NCBI GenBank assembly: GCA_013140605.1
Contig: JABFSL010000072.1
Coordinates: 1 to 64,000, forward strand
Source of the DNA: Anaerolineales bacterium
Lineage (GTDB): Bacteria; Chloroflexota; Anaerolineae; Anaerolineales; Villigracilaceae
Length of the DNA: 64,000 nucleotides
Direction: 5' to 3'
In this document: one piece after another, positions 24,192-34,805 of the stretch
Numbering within the stretch: the stretch's first letter is position 1
How the letters are laid out: the number at the start of each line of letters is the position of its first letter
Position numbers and translations under genes: made by a program
The notes under the pieces: model-generated
What the model was told of the DNA's origin: nothing
What the model saw: only the letters and a program-made list of their open reading frames with translations
Database searches by the model: none

Positions 24192-26753
24192 TCAGCACTC
24201 ACTAAACCCACAAGCGTAGCACTTGCGGCAGCCTTCTTCATTCACTACAGCGGCTTCGCCGCACTCGGGGCACAAGTCACCGATCTTCATGGTGTGCGCG
24301 GGGGCGTCGTGGTGACCATTTCCGTTCGATTTCACTTCCTCGTCAGGCACGCCGTCTTTTTCACGCAGGTATTGATCCAATACCTGTCCGATGCCATCTG
24401 GCAGGGAGCGTACACGGTTGGGGCCGAAGCCGAGCGAACGTCCGCCGCCGATGCCGATCAACTGCATGATGATCTCGTGCATTCTGTCCACGGGGGCGAT
24501 GGGCGAAGCCATGCGCAGGATATAGGAGATCAAGCGTCCAATGGCCTCGGAGACCGCGGCAATTTCAGAGCCAGCCTTGGCCGTATTGACAAAGGCCTCA
24601 AAGGGTTGAGTCCCGCCGTTTTCGTTGATGGTGATGAAAGCCTTGCCAACGGGCGTTTCGATGTTGTACGTTTTGCCAGTCAACGCTTTGGGGCGCGGCT
24701 TTTTGGTCCCATGCCACATGGTAGACGCTGCCTCTTGAGCAGGAGCAACTACGGGCGCGGCTGGAGGCGCTTTCTTATCCGCAGTGGCTTTGGTTTCGAG
24801 CACAACCACATCGCGTGAACCAGTCACATACACGGTAATCCCCTTACAGCCGAGTTCCCAAGCCATCATGTAGGCCTTGGCAACATCCTCTTCGGTGGCG
24901 TTCTCGTGGAAGTTGACGGTCTTGGAAAGCGAGTTATCCACAAAGGCCTGGAGCGCGCCCTGCATCAGCACATGCTCCTCGGCAGAAATATCGGCCGAGA
25001 CCACAAAGGTATCGCGCACGGCCTGCGGAATTTCAGCGATGTTCTGGCAGGTGCCGTCGTTCATCACCTGCTCCACAATTTCCTGACGCTTCTCCTCGCC
25101 GAGGCCGAGCTTCTTGAGGGCTTCATCAAAGCGCGGGCTGGCATAGGTTAATTTCAAATCTTTTCCATTATCGTTGACGTGACGGATATAGGCGAGCGCG
25201 AAAACAGGTTCACAGCCATAGCCTTCACAGCCAGCAACGGTAGCGATGGTTCCCGTCGGGGCGACTGTGGTCTGGGCGGCGTTCCGAATCCCATGCAGTT
25301 TGATTCCGCTGGTGATCGCATCCCACTTAACCTCGGGCCTGTTCCAGTTATTCTGATAGTCCATCAGCGATTTGGGCGCGTGCCATTTCATATCGTCCAT
25401 ATCGTAGATCGAGCCTTCGATGGCGGGGAAAGGTCCGCGCTCTTCGGCCAGTTCCACGCTGGTCTTCATCGAGTGATAGCGCACGAACTCCATCAGCTGC
25501 GCGCCAAACTCCTGACCTTCCTTTGAGCCGTACCGCACACCCGCGTGATACATCAGGTCGGCCAATCCCATAATGCCGAGGCCAATACGCCGCGCGCGAT
25601 GAGCGGCTTCCTTCAATTGAGCCACAGCAGGCACATACGCATTCGCTTCGACCACATCATCGAGGAAGCGCGTAGCGGTCACAACACTCTGGCGCAACGT
25701 TTCCCAATCGACTGAGTTGTTCGGTCCGCAATGCTCATTGAGGTTGACGGAACCCAAACAGCAGTTCTCGTACGGTCCAAGCCATTGCTCGCCGCAGGGG
25801 TTGGTCGCTTCCAACGGATACAAATGCGGCACAGGATTTCCGCGATTGGCCGCATCCAGGAACAACATACCAGGTTCGCCATTATGGTGCGCCTGCTTGA
25901 CGATCTTATTGAACAACTCACGCGCATTGACGGTCTTGTAGGTGTGAATGGTAATGCCAGCTTCTTCGGCCTGTTCGAGTGTGCCGCTAAAGCCCTTGTG
26001 CTTCATCTCTTCGAGATCAGGGAAGCGTAAAGGCCACTCTTCATCATTCTTGACAGCCTTCATGAACGCATCGGTAATGCCGACCGAAATATTAAAGTTG
26101 GTAATTTGATTCTCGTTGATCTTGCAGGTGATGAAATCTTCCACATCTGGATGATCCACCCGCAGCACGGCCATATTGGCGCCGCGCCTGGTCCCGCCCT
26201 GCGCGATCTCACCGAAGGCGTGGTCATACACACGCAGGAATCCAACGGGACCGGTTGCCTGTCCCGCCGAAGTTTGGACTAATGCGCCTTTGGGGCGCAA
26301 TCTTGAAAATGAAAAACCATTACCGCCGCCTGTCTGCTGGATCAGTGCGGCATCGCGCAGGGTCTGGAAGATACCTGCGCTGTGGCGTCCCATATCATCG
26401 GTGATCGGCAGCACAAAACACGCGGCCAATTGTCCAAGCGGAGTCCCCGCACCAGTAAATGTAGGAGAGTTCGGGAAAAACTTCTTGCTGGACAATAAAT
26501 GATAGTACTCAACAGCGCGCTTCTGCACATCGGCGCCCCATTGTTCTTCAACTTTCGCGACATGATACGCCACACGCCAGAACATTTCCTCGACATTCTC
26601 GGCAGGCTTGCCATCGTTACCACGGCGCACGTAACGTTTCATCAACACCTGACGGGCGTTATCCGTCAGGGACGCATTCGGCAATCCCTTCTCCATTTTG
26701 GGCGTGGGCAGCAATCCGTTCTTTACTTTTGGTTCAGCAGACTTGGCAACCAT
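24192..26753 (-). CDS. nrdJ: Adenosylcobalamin-dependent (class II) ribonucleotide reductase
   Basis: This 853-residue enzyme reduces ribonucleotides to deoxyribonucleotides with a B12-derived radical, so it works with or without oxygen. Visible motifs are [58 protein letters not shown] (radical and active-site Cys/Glu), [19 protein letters not shown] and a C-terminal zinc-ribbon-like CPECG...CRKCYACGF. The ATG at 26753 has GGAGAG upstream. The 19 extra in-frame codons before it read through the leader. nrdR lies directly upstream on the same strand, which fits repression of this gene. No cobalamin riboswitch is visible in the 139-base gap. Confidence 0.97.
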   Translation of the reverse strand: MVAKSAEPKVKNGLLPTPKMEKGLPNASLTDNARQVLMKRYVRRGNDGKPAENVEEMFWRVAYHVAKVEEQWGADVQKRAVEYYHLLSSKKFFPNSPTFTGAGTPLGQLAACFVLPITDDMGRHSAGIFQTLRDAALIQQTGGGNGFSFSRLRPKGALVQTSAGQATGPVGFLRVYDHAFGEIAQGGTRRGANMAVLRVDHPDVEDFITCKINENQITNFNISVGITDAFMKAVKNDEEWPLRFPDLEEMKHKGFSGTLEQAEEAGITIHTYKTVNARELFNKIVKQAHHNGEPGMLFLDAANRGNPVPHLYPLEATNPCGEQWLGPYENCCLGSVNLNEHCGPNNSVDWETLRQSVVTATRFLDDVVEANAYVPAVAQLKEAAHRARRIGLGIMGLADLMYHAGVRYGSKEGQEFGAQLMEFVRYHSMKTSVELAEERGPFPAIEGSIYDMDDMKWHAPKSLMDYQNNWNRPEVKWDAITSGIKLHGIRNAAQTTVAPTGTIATVAGCEGYGCEPVFALAYIRHVNDNGKDLKLTYASPRFDEALKKLGLGEEKRQEIVEQVMNDGTCQNIAEIPQAVRDTFVVSADISAEEHVLMQGALQAFVDNSLSKTVNFHENATEEDVAKAYMMAWELGCKGITVYVTGSRDVVVLETKATADKKAPPAAPVVAPAQEAASTMWHGTKKPRPKALTGKTYNIETPVGKAFITINENGGTQPFEAFVNTAKAGSEIAAVSEAIGRLISYILRMASPIAPVDRMHEIIMQLIGIGGGRSLGFGPNRVRSLPDGIGQVLDQYLREKDGVPDEEVKSNGNGHHDAPAHTMKIGDLCPECGEAAVVNEEGCRKCYACGFSEC

Positions 26754-26784
26754 TTGATACTCTCCTATAAAGTTTTTTTTATAC

Positions 26785-26832
26785 GGAGCGCAGACTTTAG
26801 TCTGCATCATGCGGACTGAAGTCCGCGCTCCG
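26785..26832. repeat. REP-like palindrome, second copy
   Basis: GGAGCGCAGACTTTAGTCTGC faces GCGGACTGAAGTCCGCGCTCC. It is the same family as 3514-3563, with one arm diverged, and lies in the nrdR-nrdJ gap. Confidence 0.8.
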
Positions 26833-26892
26833 GGGTTTGATACAAAACGGCAAAGACATTCCCCCCTTGTAAGGGGCGTCCTCGCCGTTGAC

Positions 26893-27342
26893 TTAATCGT
26901 CCAGTAACTGATCTATCTCTGTGCGGATGGACTGCAGATCGTCCAATCCCAAATACACGATCGCGTAACGAATATATGCGATCTGATCCGCCTCCTTCAA
27001 GGTGGACATTACCAGGTCACCCACAATGCGCGAAGAAACTTCGGCTTTGCCAAGTTTCTGCAATTGCGTTTCCACATGCCCGATCATGCGCTCGATATCC
27101 GCCGCGGAGACTGGGCGCTTGGCACAGGAAATACGAATGCCGCGCGCCAGCTTCTCACGGTCAAATTCCTCGCGCGCGCCATCCTGTTTGATGATCAGCG
27201 GCGTGGCTAATATGGGCCGTTCATAACTGCTGAAGCGCTGACGGCACTTCAGGCACTCGCGGCGGCGACGGATTCCACCATGACTGTCATGGGAGGTATC
27301 GAGCACTTTTGAGTCGTGATGTTTGCAATATGGACAACGCAT
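26893..27342 (-). CDS. nrdR: Transcriptional repressor NrdR
   Basis: This 149-residue regulator begins with the zinc ribbon [16 protein letters not shown]...[14 protein letters not shown] and continues with the ATP-cone domain ([21 protein letters not shown]). It binds ATP/dATP and represses ribonucleotide reductase genes at NrdR boxes. Length and motif spacing are normal for the family. It is followed by nrdJ on the same strand. I could not point to a convincing pair of NrdR boxes by eye. Confidence 0.97.
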   Translation of the reverse strand: MRCPYCKHHDSKVLDTSHDSHGGIRRRRECLKCRQRFSSYERPILATPLIIKQDGAREEFDREKLARGIRISCAKRPVSAADIERMIGHVETQLQKLGKAEVSSRIVGDLVMSTLKEADQIAYIRYAIVYLGLDDLQSIRTEIDQLLDD

Positions 27343-27584
27343 CCGAGAAATACTCCAATTTTAGAACAAATGTTAGAGCCACATATGGGCGTTCAGGCAC
27401 TGCATCCCCGTATATATGGTCAAAGTGTTTGGCATTTTAGCACCATCCACAATCATTGGCAAGAGGTTGAAAGGATGATGCAATCCTTAAAATTTCCCCA
27501 CTTCCAATTTTTTAAGTTTGAAAAATCAAAGGTTTACCACAGATGAAACGGATACCGCTCCTCCAATTACAAGTCAGGACAATA

Positions 27585-27702
27585 GACCCCTTGCATAAGT
27601 AGGTGTAAATTAGCCACAGAGCACACAGAGTCTTTTGAGAAGAACTTTTAAAACTCTGCTTTCTCTGTGACCTCTGTGGCAAAAAGACTTTTGCAAGAGG
27701 TC
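27585..27702 (-). mobile_element. MITE-like element, copy 1 (118 bases)
   Basis: One end begins GACCCCTTGCATAAGTAGG and the other ends ACTTTTGCAAGAGGTC, giving imperfect terminal inverted repeats of GACCTCTTGCA. Inner CCACAGAG...CTCTGTGG arms make a long hairpin. The orientation is opposite to the copies at 54507 and 57672. It lies in the 400-base gap 27343-27742, whose first 240 bases show nothing else. Confidence 0.8.
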
Positions 27703-27742
27703 AAATATAACAAACAGTTCTGCATGAGGTTTTCAATTAAGG

Positions 27743-29020
27743 ATGCAAAGTTATAATCGTTCAATGACTCGCATGCATCTGCGACAACCGATCCTGGCTG
27801 TGTTGATCGCATTTCTACTTGGCTTGCAATTGATGCAGCCATCACGCACATGGACGATCCTGTTAACTGGAATCACAGGCATGTTCATCGCGGCCTATCT
27901 TTGGGCGTGGACTCTTGGCAGGAATCTGCATCTGCGGCGCGAGACTCACTTGGGCTGGATCCAGGTCGGAGGTCAGATAGAAGAACGCTTCACTTTATCC
28001 AACACATCCTCGTTGCCAGCATCATGGGTTCAGATCAACGATCAATCCACACTTCCAGAATTCAACGCCAATAGATCCACCAGCATCAGCGCGGGATATT
28101 TCGATCAATGGTCATTAACCGCAACCTGCAATCAACGCGGACTCTTTTATCTGGGCGGCGCCATCATTCAGACTGGTGACCCGTTCGGAATTTTCGAAGT
28201 CACCATTCACGATTCACAGCGGACCTCGTTGCTGGTCCTGCCCCAAATAGCCGCTCTGCCCGAGATCATGATCGCGCCATCCGGCGCCTATGGAGATGGC
28301 CGCCCCCGCCGCAACGCGGTTGACCAAACGATCCACGCCGCCACTGTGCGCGAGTATTATCACGGCGACAGCACGCGCATGATCCATTGGCCGACAACCG
28401 CGCGTATGAATAAAGTCTTTGTGCGCCTGATGGAAAGCGCGCCCGAAGGCAAGTGGTGGATATTGCTCGACCTCGACGAACGCCACATGTTCGGTAAAGG
28501 CTGGGACTCGGTTGAAGAGCAAAGTGTCACATTGGCAGCATCGCTTGCAGACGCGGGATTGCGCGCGCGCAAATCTGTTGGGCTGATCACGAACAGCAAA
28601 CAGATGGCTTGGATCAATCCGCAAAAAGGCGAAGGGCAAAGATGGGAGATCATGCAGGCGCTGGCCCTGGCGGGGCCAGGCAGATTAACTCTCAGCACAG
28701 TGCTTGAAAGAATTCAGCCTTCACTGGGCAGGCATCACAGCCTGATCATTATCACTGCCACCACAAAATCGAACTGGCTGAAAACTCTGCTCCCCATTGG
28801 CAAAAATGGAATCATTCCCAGCGTAATTCTGCTCGACACATCCACATTTGATAACACAGTCGTCATCGAAAATACATCTGCCGCATTACAGCAGCGCGGT
28901 GTTACCTGTCATATCATGCCGCGCGGCATGATCGAACCGCCCAAAGCTCCCCCGCAGCAGCGCGGCAAAATGAAATGGTATTCGACCCCCACTGGCGAGA
29001 TCGTTTCGGTTCGAAGTTAG
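27743..29020 (+). CDS. DUF58 domain protein
   Basis: This 425-residue protein has two N-terminal membrane helices (about 15-60) and a beta-rich part. A DUF58 core follows, with VREYYHGDSTRMIHWPTTARMNKVFVRLME and a downstream vWA-like alpha/beta region (WWILLDLDERHMF). DUF58 proteins are typically encoded beside MoxR ATPases and transglutaminases in envelope-associated clusters. Here the transglutaminase follows after 3 bases, but no MoxR gene is seen. The first ATG has its AAGG very close; a second at 27764 lacks a site, so the start is uncertain by about seven codons. Confidence 0.85.
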   Translation: MQSYNRSMTRMHLRQPILAVLIAFLLGLQLMQPSRTWTILLTGITGMFIAAYLWAWTLGRNLHLRRETHLGWIQVGGQIEERFTLSNTSSLPASWVQINDQSTLPEFNANRSTSISAGYFDQWSLTATCNQRGLFYLGGAIIQTGDPFGIFEVTIHDSQRTSLLVLPQIAALPEIMIAPSGAYGDGRPRRNAVDQTIHAATVREYYHGDSTRMIHWPTTARMNKVFVRLMESAPEGKWWILLDLDERHMFGKGWDSVEEQSVTLAASLADAGLRARKSVGLITNSKQMAWINPQKGEGQRWEIMQALALAGPGRLTLSTVLERIQPSLGRHHSLIIITATTKSNWLKTLLPIGKNGIIPSVILLDTSTFDNTVVIENTSAALQQRGVTCHIMPRGMIEPPKAPPQQRGKMKWYSTPTGEIVSVRS

Positions 29021-29023
29021 GAT

Positions 29024-31294
29024 ATGAAAAAAATATTTTCACTTCGCGCATTCATGTCGTTGTTCATATTATTCATCTCAATGAGTGCGCTTGTCTCAGG
29101 CATTAAGGAAGGCGTGAACGATGTTGAGAACGCAGCCTTTCTTCCTGTTGCGGCATTTGTTGTCACTCTGAGCTATATGCTTGGATTCAGCAAATGGTCA
29201 ACCAGACGCGCATGGGTCATCATGCTGATGGGTGGCGTGCTCGTCGCGTTCATTGAAAGCGCAGAACTGGTTGAACCGATCAGAGCTTTCCTGCGAGCCA
29301 TCCCTCAATTCGAATTGGAGATTATCCGCTGGGTCTTTGAAAAAGGGGCGCCAGATATTTCAATTCTCCAAACACAATTGGCAGAGATCATCGTTAGGGT
29401 TAATGCCTTCACTTCCCGCCTGTGGAGCATATCCTTTCAGCATCCATCGATCCGCGAGTTCCTTTGGGATATTCCGCTCATTTTTCTGGCGGCATGGGCG
29501 GGCTGGGGAACCAGCAGACAAAATAAAACCCTGACCGCGCTCGTGCCATCCATTGCGCTGCACGCTTTTATTTTGAATTACACAGGCAGAGACACACTTT
29601 CCCTGCAGATCGCAGTCTTCGCGTTATTACTCCTCGTTGGAATAAATCAACAATGGAACTTAACACTGGGAAATACAGGCAATGCTGAGAGAGCAGCCCG
29701 CGAAACTTATTCCGCCATTATTGTTTTATCCATTGCAGTTACCATCGCCGCAGGAATAATGCCATCGATTTCGATCAAAGATATTGCTCAAAGGCTTGCG
29801 CAAAAAGATGAGCTTGGCGAGGCTTTAGGGTTGGAGAAGAAAGTCACACAGATATTTACAACCACGGGCATCTCTGGCCTGCCGCGCCAACATCTGATTG
29901 GGATCAGCCCGAAGCTTTCAAATACCGTTGTGTTGAAAATAAAAACTGGCGAACTGGTTCCATCCGAAGATGCGATCATTGAAGAAGCCATACCACGCCA
30001 CTACTGGCGCTGGCTGGTTTATGATATTTACAACGGTCAGGGCTGGGTCACATCTCCTGTAAAAAACAATCCTTATTCAGCGAACGAATTGCTGATACCG
30101 ATCACAAGTGAGCGGTATCAAGTAATACACCTGCAGGTGGAAAAATCCTTTACTGAAGACAATCGTTTGTATTGGACAGGTTCCCTTGCCGCGGCAAGCC
30201 AACCGTTCAACACAAGCTGGCGCACCGCACCCGAATCCCTGCCTGCGAATATTGATCCGCTGCTTAATGCGGATATGTTGGGCGCAATCATGGAATCGCA
30301 AAGCTATCAGGCGGATGCGCTGATTCCAATAATCAGCGCGAATCAATTGCGCGCTTCGCCGCAGAGCTATCCGCAGGAGATCAGTCAACGATATTTGGCA
30401 CTGCCTGAAAGCGTTTCGCAGCGCACAAGGATTCTTGCGAGAGACCTGACTGCGAATATTTCAAATCCATACGACAAGGCAAAAGCCATAGAAGCACACC
30501 TGCGTACCTATCCCTACTCACTGGATATAAACCTGCCGCCGCAAAATCGGGACATCGCAGATTATTTTCTCTTCGACCTGAAAACGGGGTATTGCGATTA
30601 CTACGCCACATCCATGATCGTGCTGGCGCGGGCGGTTGGTCTGCCTGCACGGATAGTGATCGGTTACGCGAGCGGAATCTACGATCCCACTCGCGCCGAA
30701 TACTCGGTTCGTGAAGCGGATGCTCATAGCTGGGTCGAAATCTACTTTGCGGAAGTCGGCTGGGTGGAATTTGAGCCGACCGCCAGTCAGCCGCAGATCG
30801 TTCTGCCCGAAGGATCACCTGAAGAATTCACTCCACCATTACTCTCATTTGAACTTGATCCCAAACGGGGCGCGGTTACCTACACAAAAGCAGGATTCTT
30901 CCCAAAGAAAAATTACTCTTTTCCCGTATTTGGGTTGGCTGCCATTGTTCCGATTATTGCCTTGTGGATTCTACGCAGACAGGGATTATTGAAGTCACAT
31001 AAAACGATCGCTTCGATTTATGAATATATTTATTTTCATGGCAAAAAGATATATTCCAACGCGCCTTTGCATGAAACCCCGCTGATCTTTGCGGACAAAT
31101 TAAAGAAAAAACTCAAGACCAATTATCAATGGTTAAATCCCGCGCAAATTGAAATTGATCTGCTCACTGAACTTTATATAAGGGAAACATACAGCGCCCA
31201 TCCCGTTACCAGAGACGAGCAAAAACTTGCGGGAAAAATTTGGAGAAAATTATTTTGGAGATTGTTATACGCGCGGATGGTCGTGCGTTTATAA
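29024..31294 (+). CDS. Membrane transglutaminase-like protein (TgpA type)
   Basis: This 756-residue protein has about six N-terminal membrane helices (10-260) and a large extracytoplasmic part. A transglutaminase-like core (about 485-590) has the catalytic Cys in TGYCDYYATSMIVLARAVGLPAR and the His in DAHSWVEIYF. The third acidic residue is in GWVEFEPT (Glu where many members have Asp). A further membrane helix (about 635-655) and a cytoplasmic tail follow. It is translated 3 bases after the DUF58 gene, the usual partner. The substrate is unknown; an envelope-protein cross-linking or protease role is typical of the family. Confidence 0.88.
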   Translation: MKKIFSLRAFMSLFILFISMSALVSGIKEGVNDVENAAFLPVAAFVVTLSYMLGFSKWSTRRAWVIMLMGGVLVAFIESAELVEPIRAFLRAIPQFELEIIRWVFEKGAPDISILQTQLAEIIVRVNAFTSRLWSISFQHPSIREFLWDIPLIFLAAWAGWGTSRQNKTLTALVPSIALHAFILNYTGRDTLSLQIAVFALLLLVGINQQWNLTLGNTGNAERAARETYSAIIVLSIAVTIAAGIMPSISIKDIAQRLAQKDELGEALGLEKKVTQIFTTTGISGLPRQHLIGISPKLSNTVVLKIKTGELVPSEDAIIEEAIPRHYWRWLVYDIYNGQGWVTSPVKNNPYSANELLIPITSERYQVIHLQVEKSFTEDNRLYWTGSLAAASQPFNTSWRTAPESLPANIDPLLNADMLGAIMESQSYQADALIPIISANQLRASPQSYPQEISQRYLALPESVSQRTRILARDLTANISNPYDKAKAIEAHLRTYPYSLDINLPPQNRDIADYFLFDLKTGYCDYYATSMIVLARAVGLPARIVIGYASGIYDPTRAEYSVREADAHSWVEIYFAEVGWVEFEPTASQPQIVLPEGSPEEFTPPLLSFELDPKRGAVTYTKAGFFPKKNYSFPVFGLAAIVPIIALWILRRQGLLKSHKTIASIYEYIYFHGKKIYSNAPLHETPLIFADKLKKKLKTNYQWLNPAQIEIDLLTELYIRETYSAHPVTRDEQKLAGKIWRKLFWRLLYARMVVRL

Positions 31295-31298
31295 AGCC

Positions 31299-32162
31299 TT
31301 ACAAATTGTCCAAAAATCCCATCACATGCGAGTTGAATTTTTCGGGGTGGCATTGATGCGGAACGTGTCCGCAAATGGGCATGGTGTGCGAAGCTGTCAC
31401 ATTTGGAAGCAGGCTGCCGATGCGCGGGAATGAATCAGACGCGAGGGTTTGATCGCGTCCGCCCCAAATGAGCAGAGTCGGCTGTTGAATGCGGAACAGG
31501 TCCGAGGTCAGATCTGGAAGCGAGCGCGGGATGTTGTAAATCCCAGAGGAGGCGCGTTTGTAATCCAGCGCGGTTTGATATCGGATATGTTCAGGCAGCA
31601 CATGCGCCACTTTATTGCCGATGGAATAGTTGAAGCTGGTCACATCCACCATCAAACGGAAAAGACGATAGGGCGTGCGCTCGATCAGCGAAGTGTTGAT
31701 CAGTTGACGCCGAAACGCCACGCGTAAAATGGGCGGCAGTTGATGAATATCATAGAACGGATTGACCAGCACAAGCGCGCGCACACGTTCGGGATAACGA
31801 AGCGCGTAATGCAAGGACAATCCACCGCCCAGCGAATGACCGACGAGGATCATCGGCTCTGTAAGTCCAAGCGAATCGACCCACGCGGAAAAATGATCGA
31901 AGACCGAATCAAATGTGTAGTCATGGTGATCCAAAGGTTTGGAACTTTCGCCATGTCCCAACAGGTCAAGCGCGTATCCCGAATAACCTGATGCGGCCAA
32001 TTCTGGCAAGAGATCGTCCCAATCATGGAGCGAGGCGGCCAGCCCATGAGTGAGGACAACTGGCACACCCGCAGTATGACCTTGTTGAACAGAATTTACA
32101 TGCTGTGCATGGTTATTTTCGAGAACCCCGCCTTTTGTTATTGCTTGATTCATTATTGACAT
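31299..32162 (-). CDS. Alpha/beta hydrolase
   Basis: This 287-residue hydrolase has the nucleophile in VGHSLGGGLSLHYAL, the acid in LLIWGGRDQTLA and the His in MPICGHVPHQC, plus the oxyanion-side VLTHGLAASLHDWDD. The substrate is unknown. The ATG at 32162 (or TTG 32168, or ATG 32153) are all possible; AAAGGT lies about 10 bases before 32162. It is downstream of the hydrolase-ligase fusion on the same strand, separated by a perfect hairpin. Its fold resembles the N-terminal domain of that neighbour. Confidence 0.88.
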   Translation of the reverse strand: MSIMNQAITKGGVLENNHAQHVNSVQQGHTAGVPVVLTHGLAASLHDWDDLLPELAASGYSGYALDLLGHGESSKPLDHHDYTFDSVFDHFSAWVDSLGLTEPMILVGHSLGGGLSLHYALRYPERVRALVLVNPFYDIHQLPPILRVAFRRQLINTSLIERTPYRLFRLMVDVTSFNYSIGNKVAHVLPEHIRYQTALDYKRASSGIYNIPRSLPDLTSDLFRIQQPTLLIWGGRDQTLASDSFPRIGSLLPNVTASHTMPICGHVPHQCHPEKFNSHVMGFLDNL

Positions 32163-32185
32163 TTTCAACAGACCTTTTCATTGCA

Positions 32186-32219
32186 ATGATGAAGGATGAA
32201 AAAATTCATCCTTCATCAT
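32186..32219. terminator. Hairpin between the two hydrolase-type genes
   Basis: ATGATGAAGGATGAA (32186-32200) pairs perfectly with TTCATCCTTCATCAT (32205-32219) across four A's. It probably ends the fusion-gene transcript; there is no strong T-run. Confidence 0.55.
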
Positions 32220-32244
32220 TCAAATTTCATCCTTTATCTTTTTC

Positions 32245-34716
32245 TCATTCCCCTGCTATTTGTTTTCCATATCTTTTTGCCAACTCGCGCCGAAGAACTT
32301 TGCCTATGAAAGTTCTTGGGAAATCATCCATAAATATCACAAAGCGTGGAACAAGCTGGGGAGGTAGCCGCCGTTTGCAGTACGAAAGAACCGCCTCAGG
32401 TGTGGGGCGTTCGCGGCCCGCGATCACAAAGGCAAAGGGATGCCCCGCCACTGCAACAACCGCCACTTCCTTGACCTGCGGAATTTCATATATCACTTCT
32501 TCGACATCGCGTGGGAAGGCTGGCTTACCTGGTTTATCGGGATACCACATGTCGGCCTTGCGCGCGATGATGCGAAAATATCCGTCTTCATCCATTTGCG
32601 CGATATCACCTGTCAGGAGCCAGCCGTCATCCATAAGCACAGCATTGGTGGCTTCCACATCGTTCCAATAGCCCATCATCACCTGCGGGCCGCGGACCGC
32701 CAACTCGCCGATCTGACCCACTTCCACTTCCTTGCGTCCGCGCGCGAGGTCAACAATTGCGGCTTGAGTGGAGGGTAATGGAATACCAATACTGCCCACT
32801 TTACGATTCCCGCCAAGCGGATTCGCGTGTGTCACCGGCGAGGCTTCGGTCAGGCCATATCCTTCCACGAGTTTACCCTTCGTTAGTTTCTCAAAAGATT
32901 CCTGCACTTCCACATGCAATGGCGCGGAACCGCTGATGCAGGCCTTGATGGATTTGATCCCATACTTGCGCACGCCTCGGAAATTATTGATGGCGTTATA
33001 CATACTGGGTACGCCTGAAAAAATCGTCGGCTTGTATTTCTTGATGGTCTTAAGAATATCCCTGATCTGGAATTGCGGTTTCAAGATCAAGGAAGCACCG
33101 ATGGAAACAGGCACATTCAACGAAGTGGTCAGGCCGTAACTATGCGAGAAGGGAATGGCGCACAGGAAGCGCTCCCTGCCCTCCTCGGCCTGCGGCATCC
33201 AGTGACGGGTCTGCAAAGCGTTGGCAACCAAATTACGATGGGAAAGCATCACGCCTTTCGCGTCGCCAGTCGTGCCGCCCGTAAATTGGATCACCGCCAG
33301 ATCTTCGGGAACAACTTCAACAGTCGGTGACTGTTGGCTCTGGCCTGAAATCCAGCGGCGGAATCGCATTGCGCCGGGCACGTTCAGTCCGCGATTGCGC
33401 CAGCGCGATATGAGCTTTTTAGGCAACGATAAATATTCGCCCGCATCGGTCAACACAACCAGCGGCAGTCCGCTATTGACCTGCACCTGCCCCGCCATGC
33501 CCGCCCACAAATTCAAAGTGACCAGCGCGCGCGCATCCACTTCCTTTACCTGACGCGTCAATTCTTCCACATCGGTCATGGGCGGCGTGAAGACAACCAC
33601 CGCGCCCGCCTTGATGACACCGTAAAAAGCGATCACAGCCTGCGGAATATTCGGCAGGTATAAAACGACGCGCGTGCCTTTGCCTATTCCCATGGCGGTC
33701 AATGCGTTGGCAAAACGATTAGCTTCGTGATTCAATTTTCGATAGGAAAGCTGCGCGCCTTCAAAATAAATTGCGACGCGATTCGGGAATCTCCGCACGG
33801 CGGAACGCAAGAGATGATGCAAAGGAATACGAGGAATACCGATGGTATAAGGCACGCCCTTTTCGTAGTGCTTCAACCACGGGCGTTCAATGGGTAATTC
33901 ATCCCGTTCTGGTTTGGATATGGCAAACGAATCATCGCGCCAGGATTTTTTGGATTCACCCTCGCCGATAAAACGCGTGATGGCCCTGTTGACCGCTTCG
34001 CGGCGCTCCAACATGACCATGTGGCCTGATACGCCGATATCTTCCTCTTCTGCGCCGGGAATGGATCCCGCCACCTTCTCGAAGAGCGGCCTCTCGAAAA
34101 CCACATCACGGTGGCCGCGGATAACCAGCGTGGGGACTTTCAACTTGGCGAATTTTTCCCAACCCACCCAATGATTTAAATTATCAAGATAAAAAGGTTT
34201 CAACGCGTGCGGCGGACCCGAAAGCCATTTGCGCGTGAGCGGTTCGATCAAACGCAGAGTCCACACTGGTAAATTGAGCCCAAGTTTGAAGAGCGGATTA
34301 AGTTTGAATTCGCCAGCGGTCGCCATCATGATAAGACGCTCGACACGCTCGGGATGATTCAATGCAAAGTCGGTGGCGATGGCGCCGCCGAAGGAGTGGC
34401 CGACCAAAACTATCGGCTTGGATACTTTCAATAGATCGAGAGCAGTTTCCAGGTCAAGTTGGATGCGCGCCATATCGTAGCCAGTGGACGGTTTGTCGGA
34501 GAGTCCATGTCCGCGCATATCCAATGCTATGACGCGATTCTTCAAGGCGAATTTATGCAGTTGATATTGCCACTGCATGGCTTGTCCCCCAAAGCCGTGA
34601 ATGAAAACAAAAGTCCGCTCGGGCAGCTCTGGTGAAATATCAATGGCTGAGAGCCTTACAAGCGGGTCGGATGACACACGTACTTCGTGGCGGTAAAGGT
34701 CGAGGTCTATATCCAT
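32245..34716 (-). CDS. Alpha/beta hydrolase fused to an AMP-binding acyl-CoA synthetase/ligase
   Basis: This 823-residue bifunctional protein has two parts. Residues about 1-265 are an alpha/beta hydrolase with nucleophile Ser in LVGHSFGGAIATDFAL, an acid in VIRGHRDVVF and a His in GVSGHMVML. Residues about 285-820 are an adenylate-forming ligase with QFTGGTTGDAKGVMLSH (P-loop), EGYGLTEASPVTH, DDGWLLTGD and the C-terminal FIGKVLRREL with the catalytic Lys. A plausible scheme is release of a fatty or aromatic acid by the hydrolase followed by activation to the CoA ester; this is an inference. There is no signal peptide. Such fusions are uncommon compared with separate genes. Confidence 0.9.
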   Translation of the reverse strand: MDIDLDLYRHEVRVSSDPLVRLSAIDISPELPERTFVFIHGFGGQAMQWQYQLHKFALKNRVIALDMRGHGLSDKPSTGYDMARIQLDLETALDLLKVSKPIVLVGHSFGGAIATDFALNHPERVERLIMMATAGEFKLNPLFKLGLNLPVWTLRLIEPLTRKWLSGPPHALKPFYLDNLNHWVGWEKFAKLKVPTLVIRGHRDVVFERPLFEKVAGSIPGAEEEDIGVSGHMVMLERREAVNRAITRFIGEGESKKSWRDDSFAISKPERDELPIERPWLKHYEKGVPYTIGIPRIPLHHLLRSAVRRFPNRVAIYFEGAQLSYRKLNHEANRFANALTAMGIGKGTRVVLYLPNIPQAVIAFYGVIKAGAVVVFTPPMTDVEELTRQVKEVDARALVTLNLWAGMAGQVQVNSGLPLVVLTDAGEYLSLPKKLISRWRNRGLNVPGAMRFRRWISGQSQQSPTVEVVPEDLAVIQFTGGTTGDAKGVMLSHRNLVANALQTRHWMPQAEEGRERFLCAIPFSHSYGLTTSLNVPVSIGASLILKPQFQIRDILKTIKKYKPTIFSGVPSMYNAINNFRGVRKYGIKSIKACISGSAPLHVEVQESFEKLTKGKLVEGYGLTEASPVTHANPLGGNRKVGSIGIPLPSTQAAIVDLARGRKEVEVGQIGELAVRGPQVMMGYWNDVEATNAVLMDDGWLLTGDIAQMDEDGYFRIIARKADMWYPDKPGKPAFPRDVEEVIYEIPQVKEVAVVAVAGHPFAFVIAGRERPTPEAVLSYCKRRLPPQLVPRFVIFMDDFPRTFIGKVLRRELAKRYGKQIAGE

Positions 34717-34805
34717 GAAAGAAGTTTACAGGAGTTAAGCGGGATTGTCAATTTTATTGAGGTGAAGTTAAAATTGTGAGTGAAATTTATCACTGGAGTA
34801 TTCTT

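Noticed and set aside
26754..26892. Possible cobalamin riboswitch before the B12-dependent reductase
   Set aside because: The gap is short and mainly a REP-like palindrome; no B12-box-like sequence is visible.
27316..27546. A 76-codon frame at the nrdR start
   Set aside because: It overlaps the nrdR N-terminus in antisense and has no start signal or family pattern.
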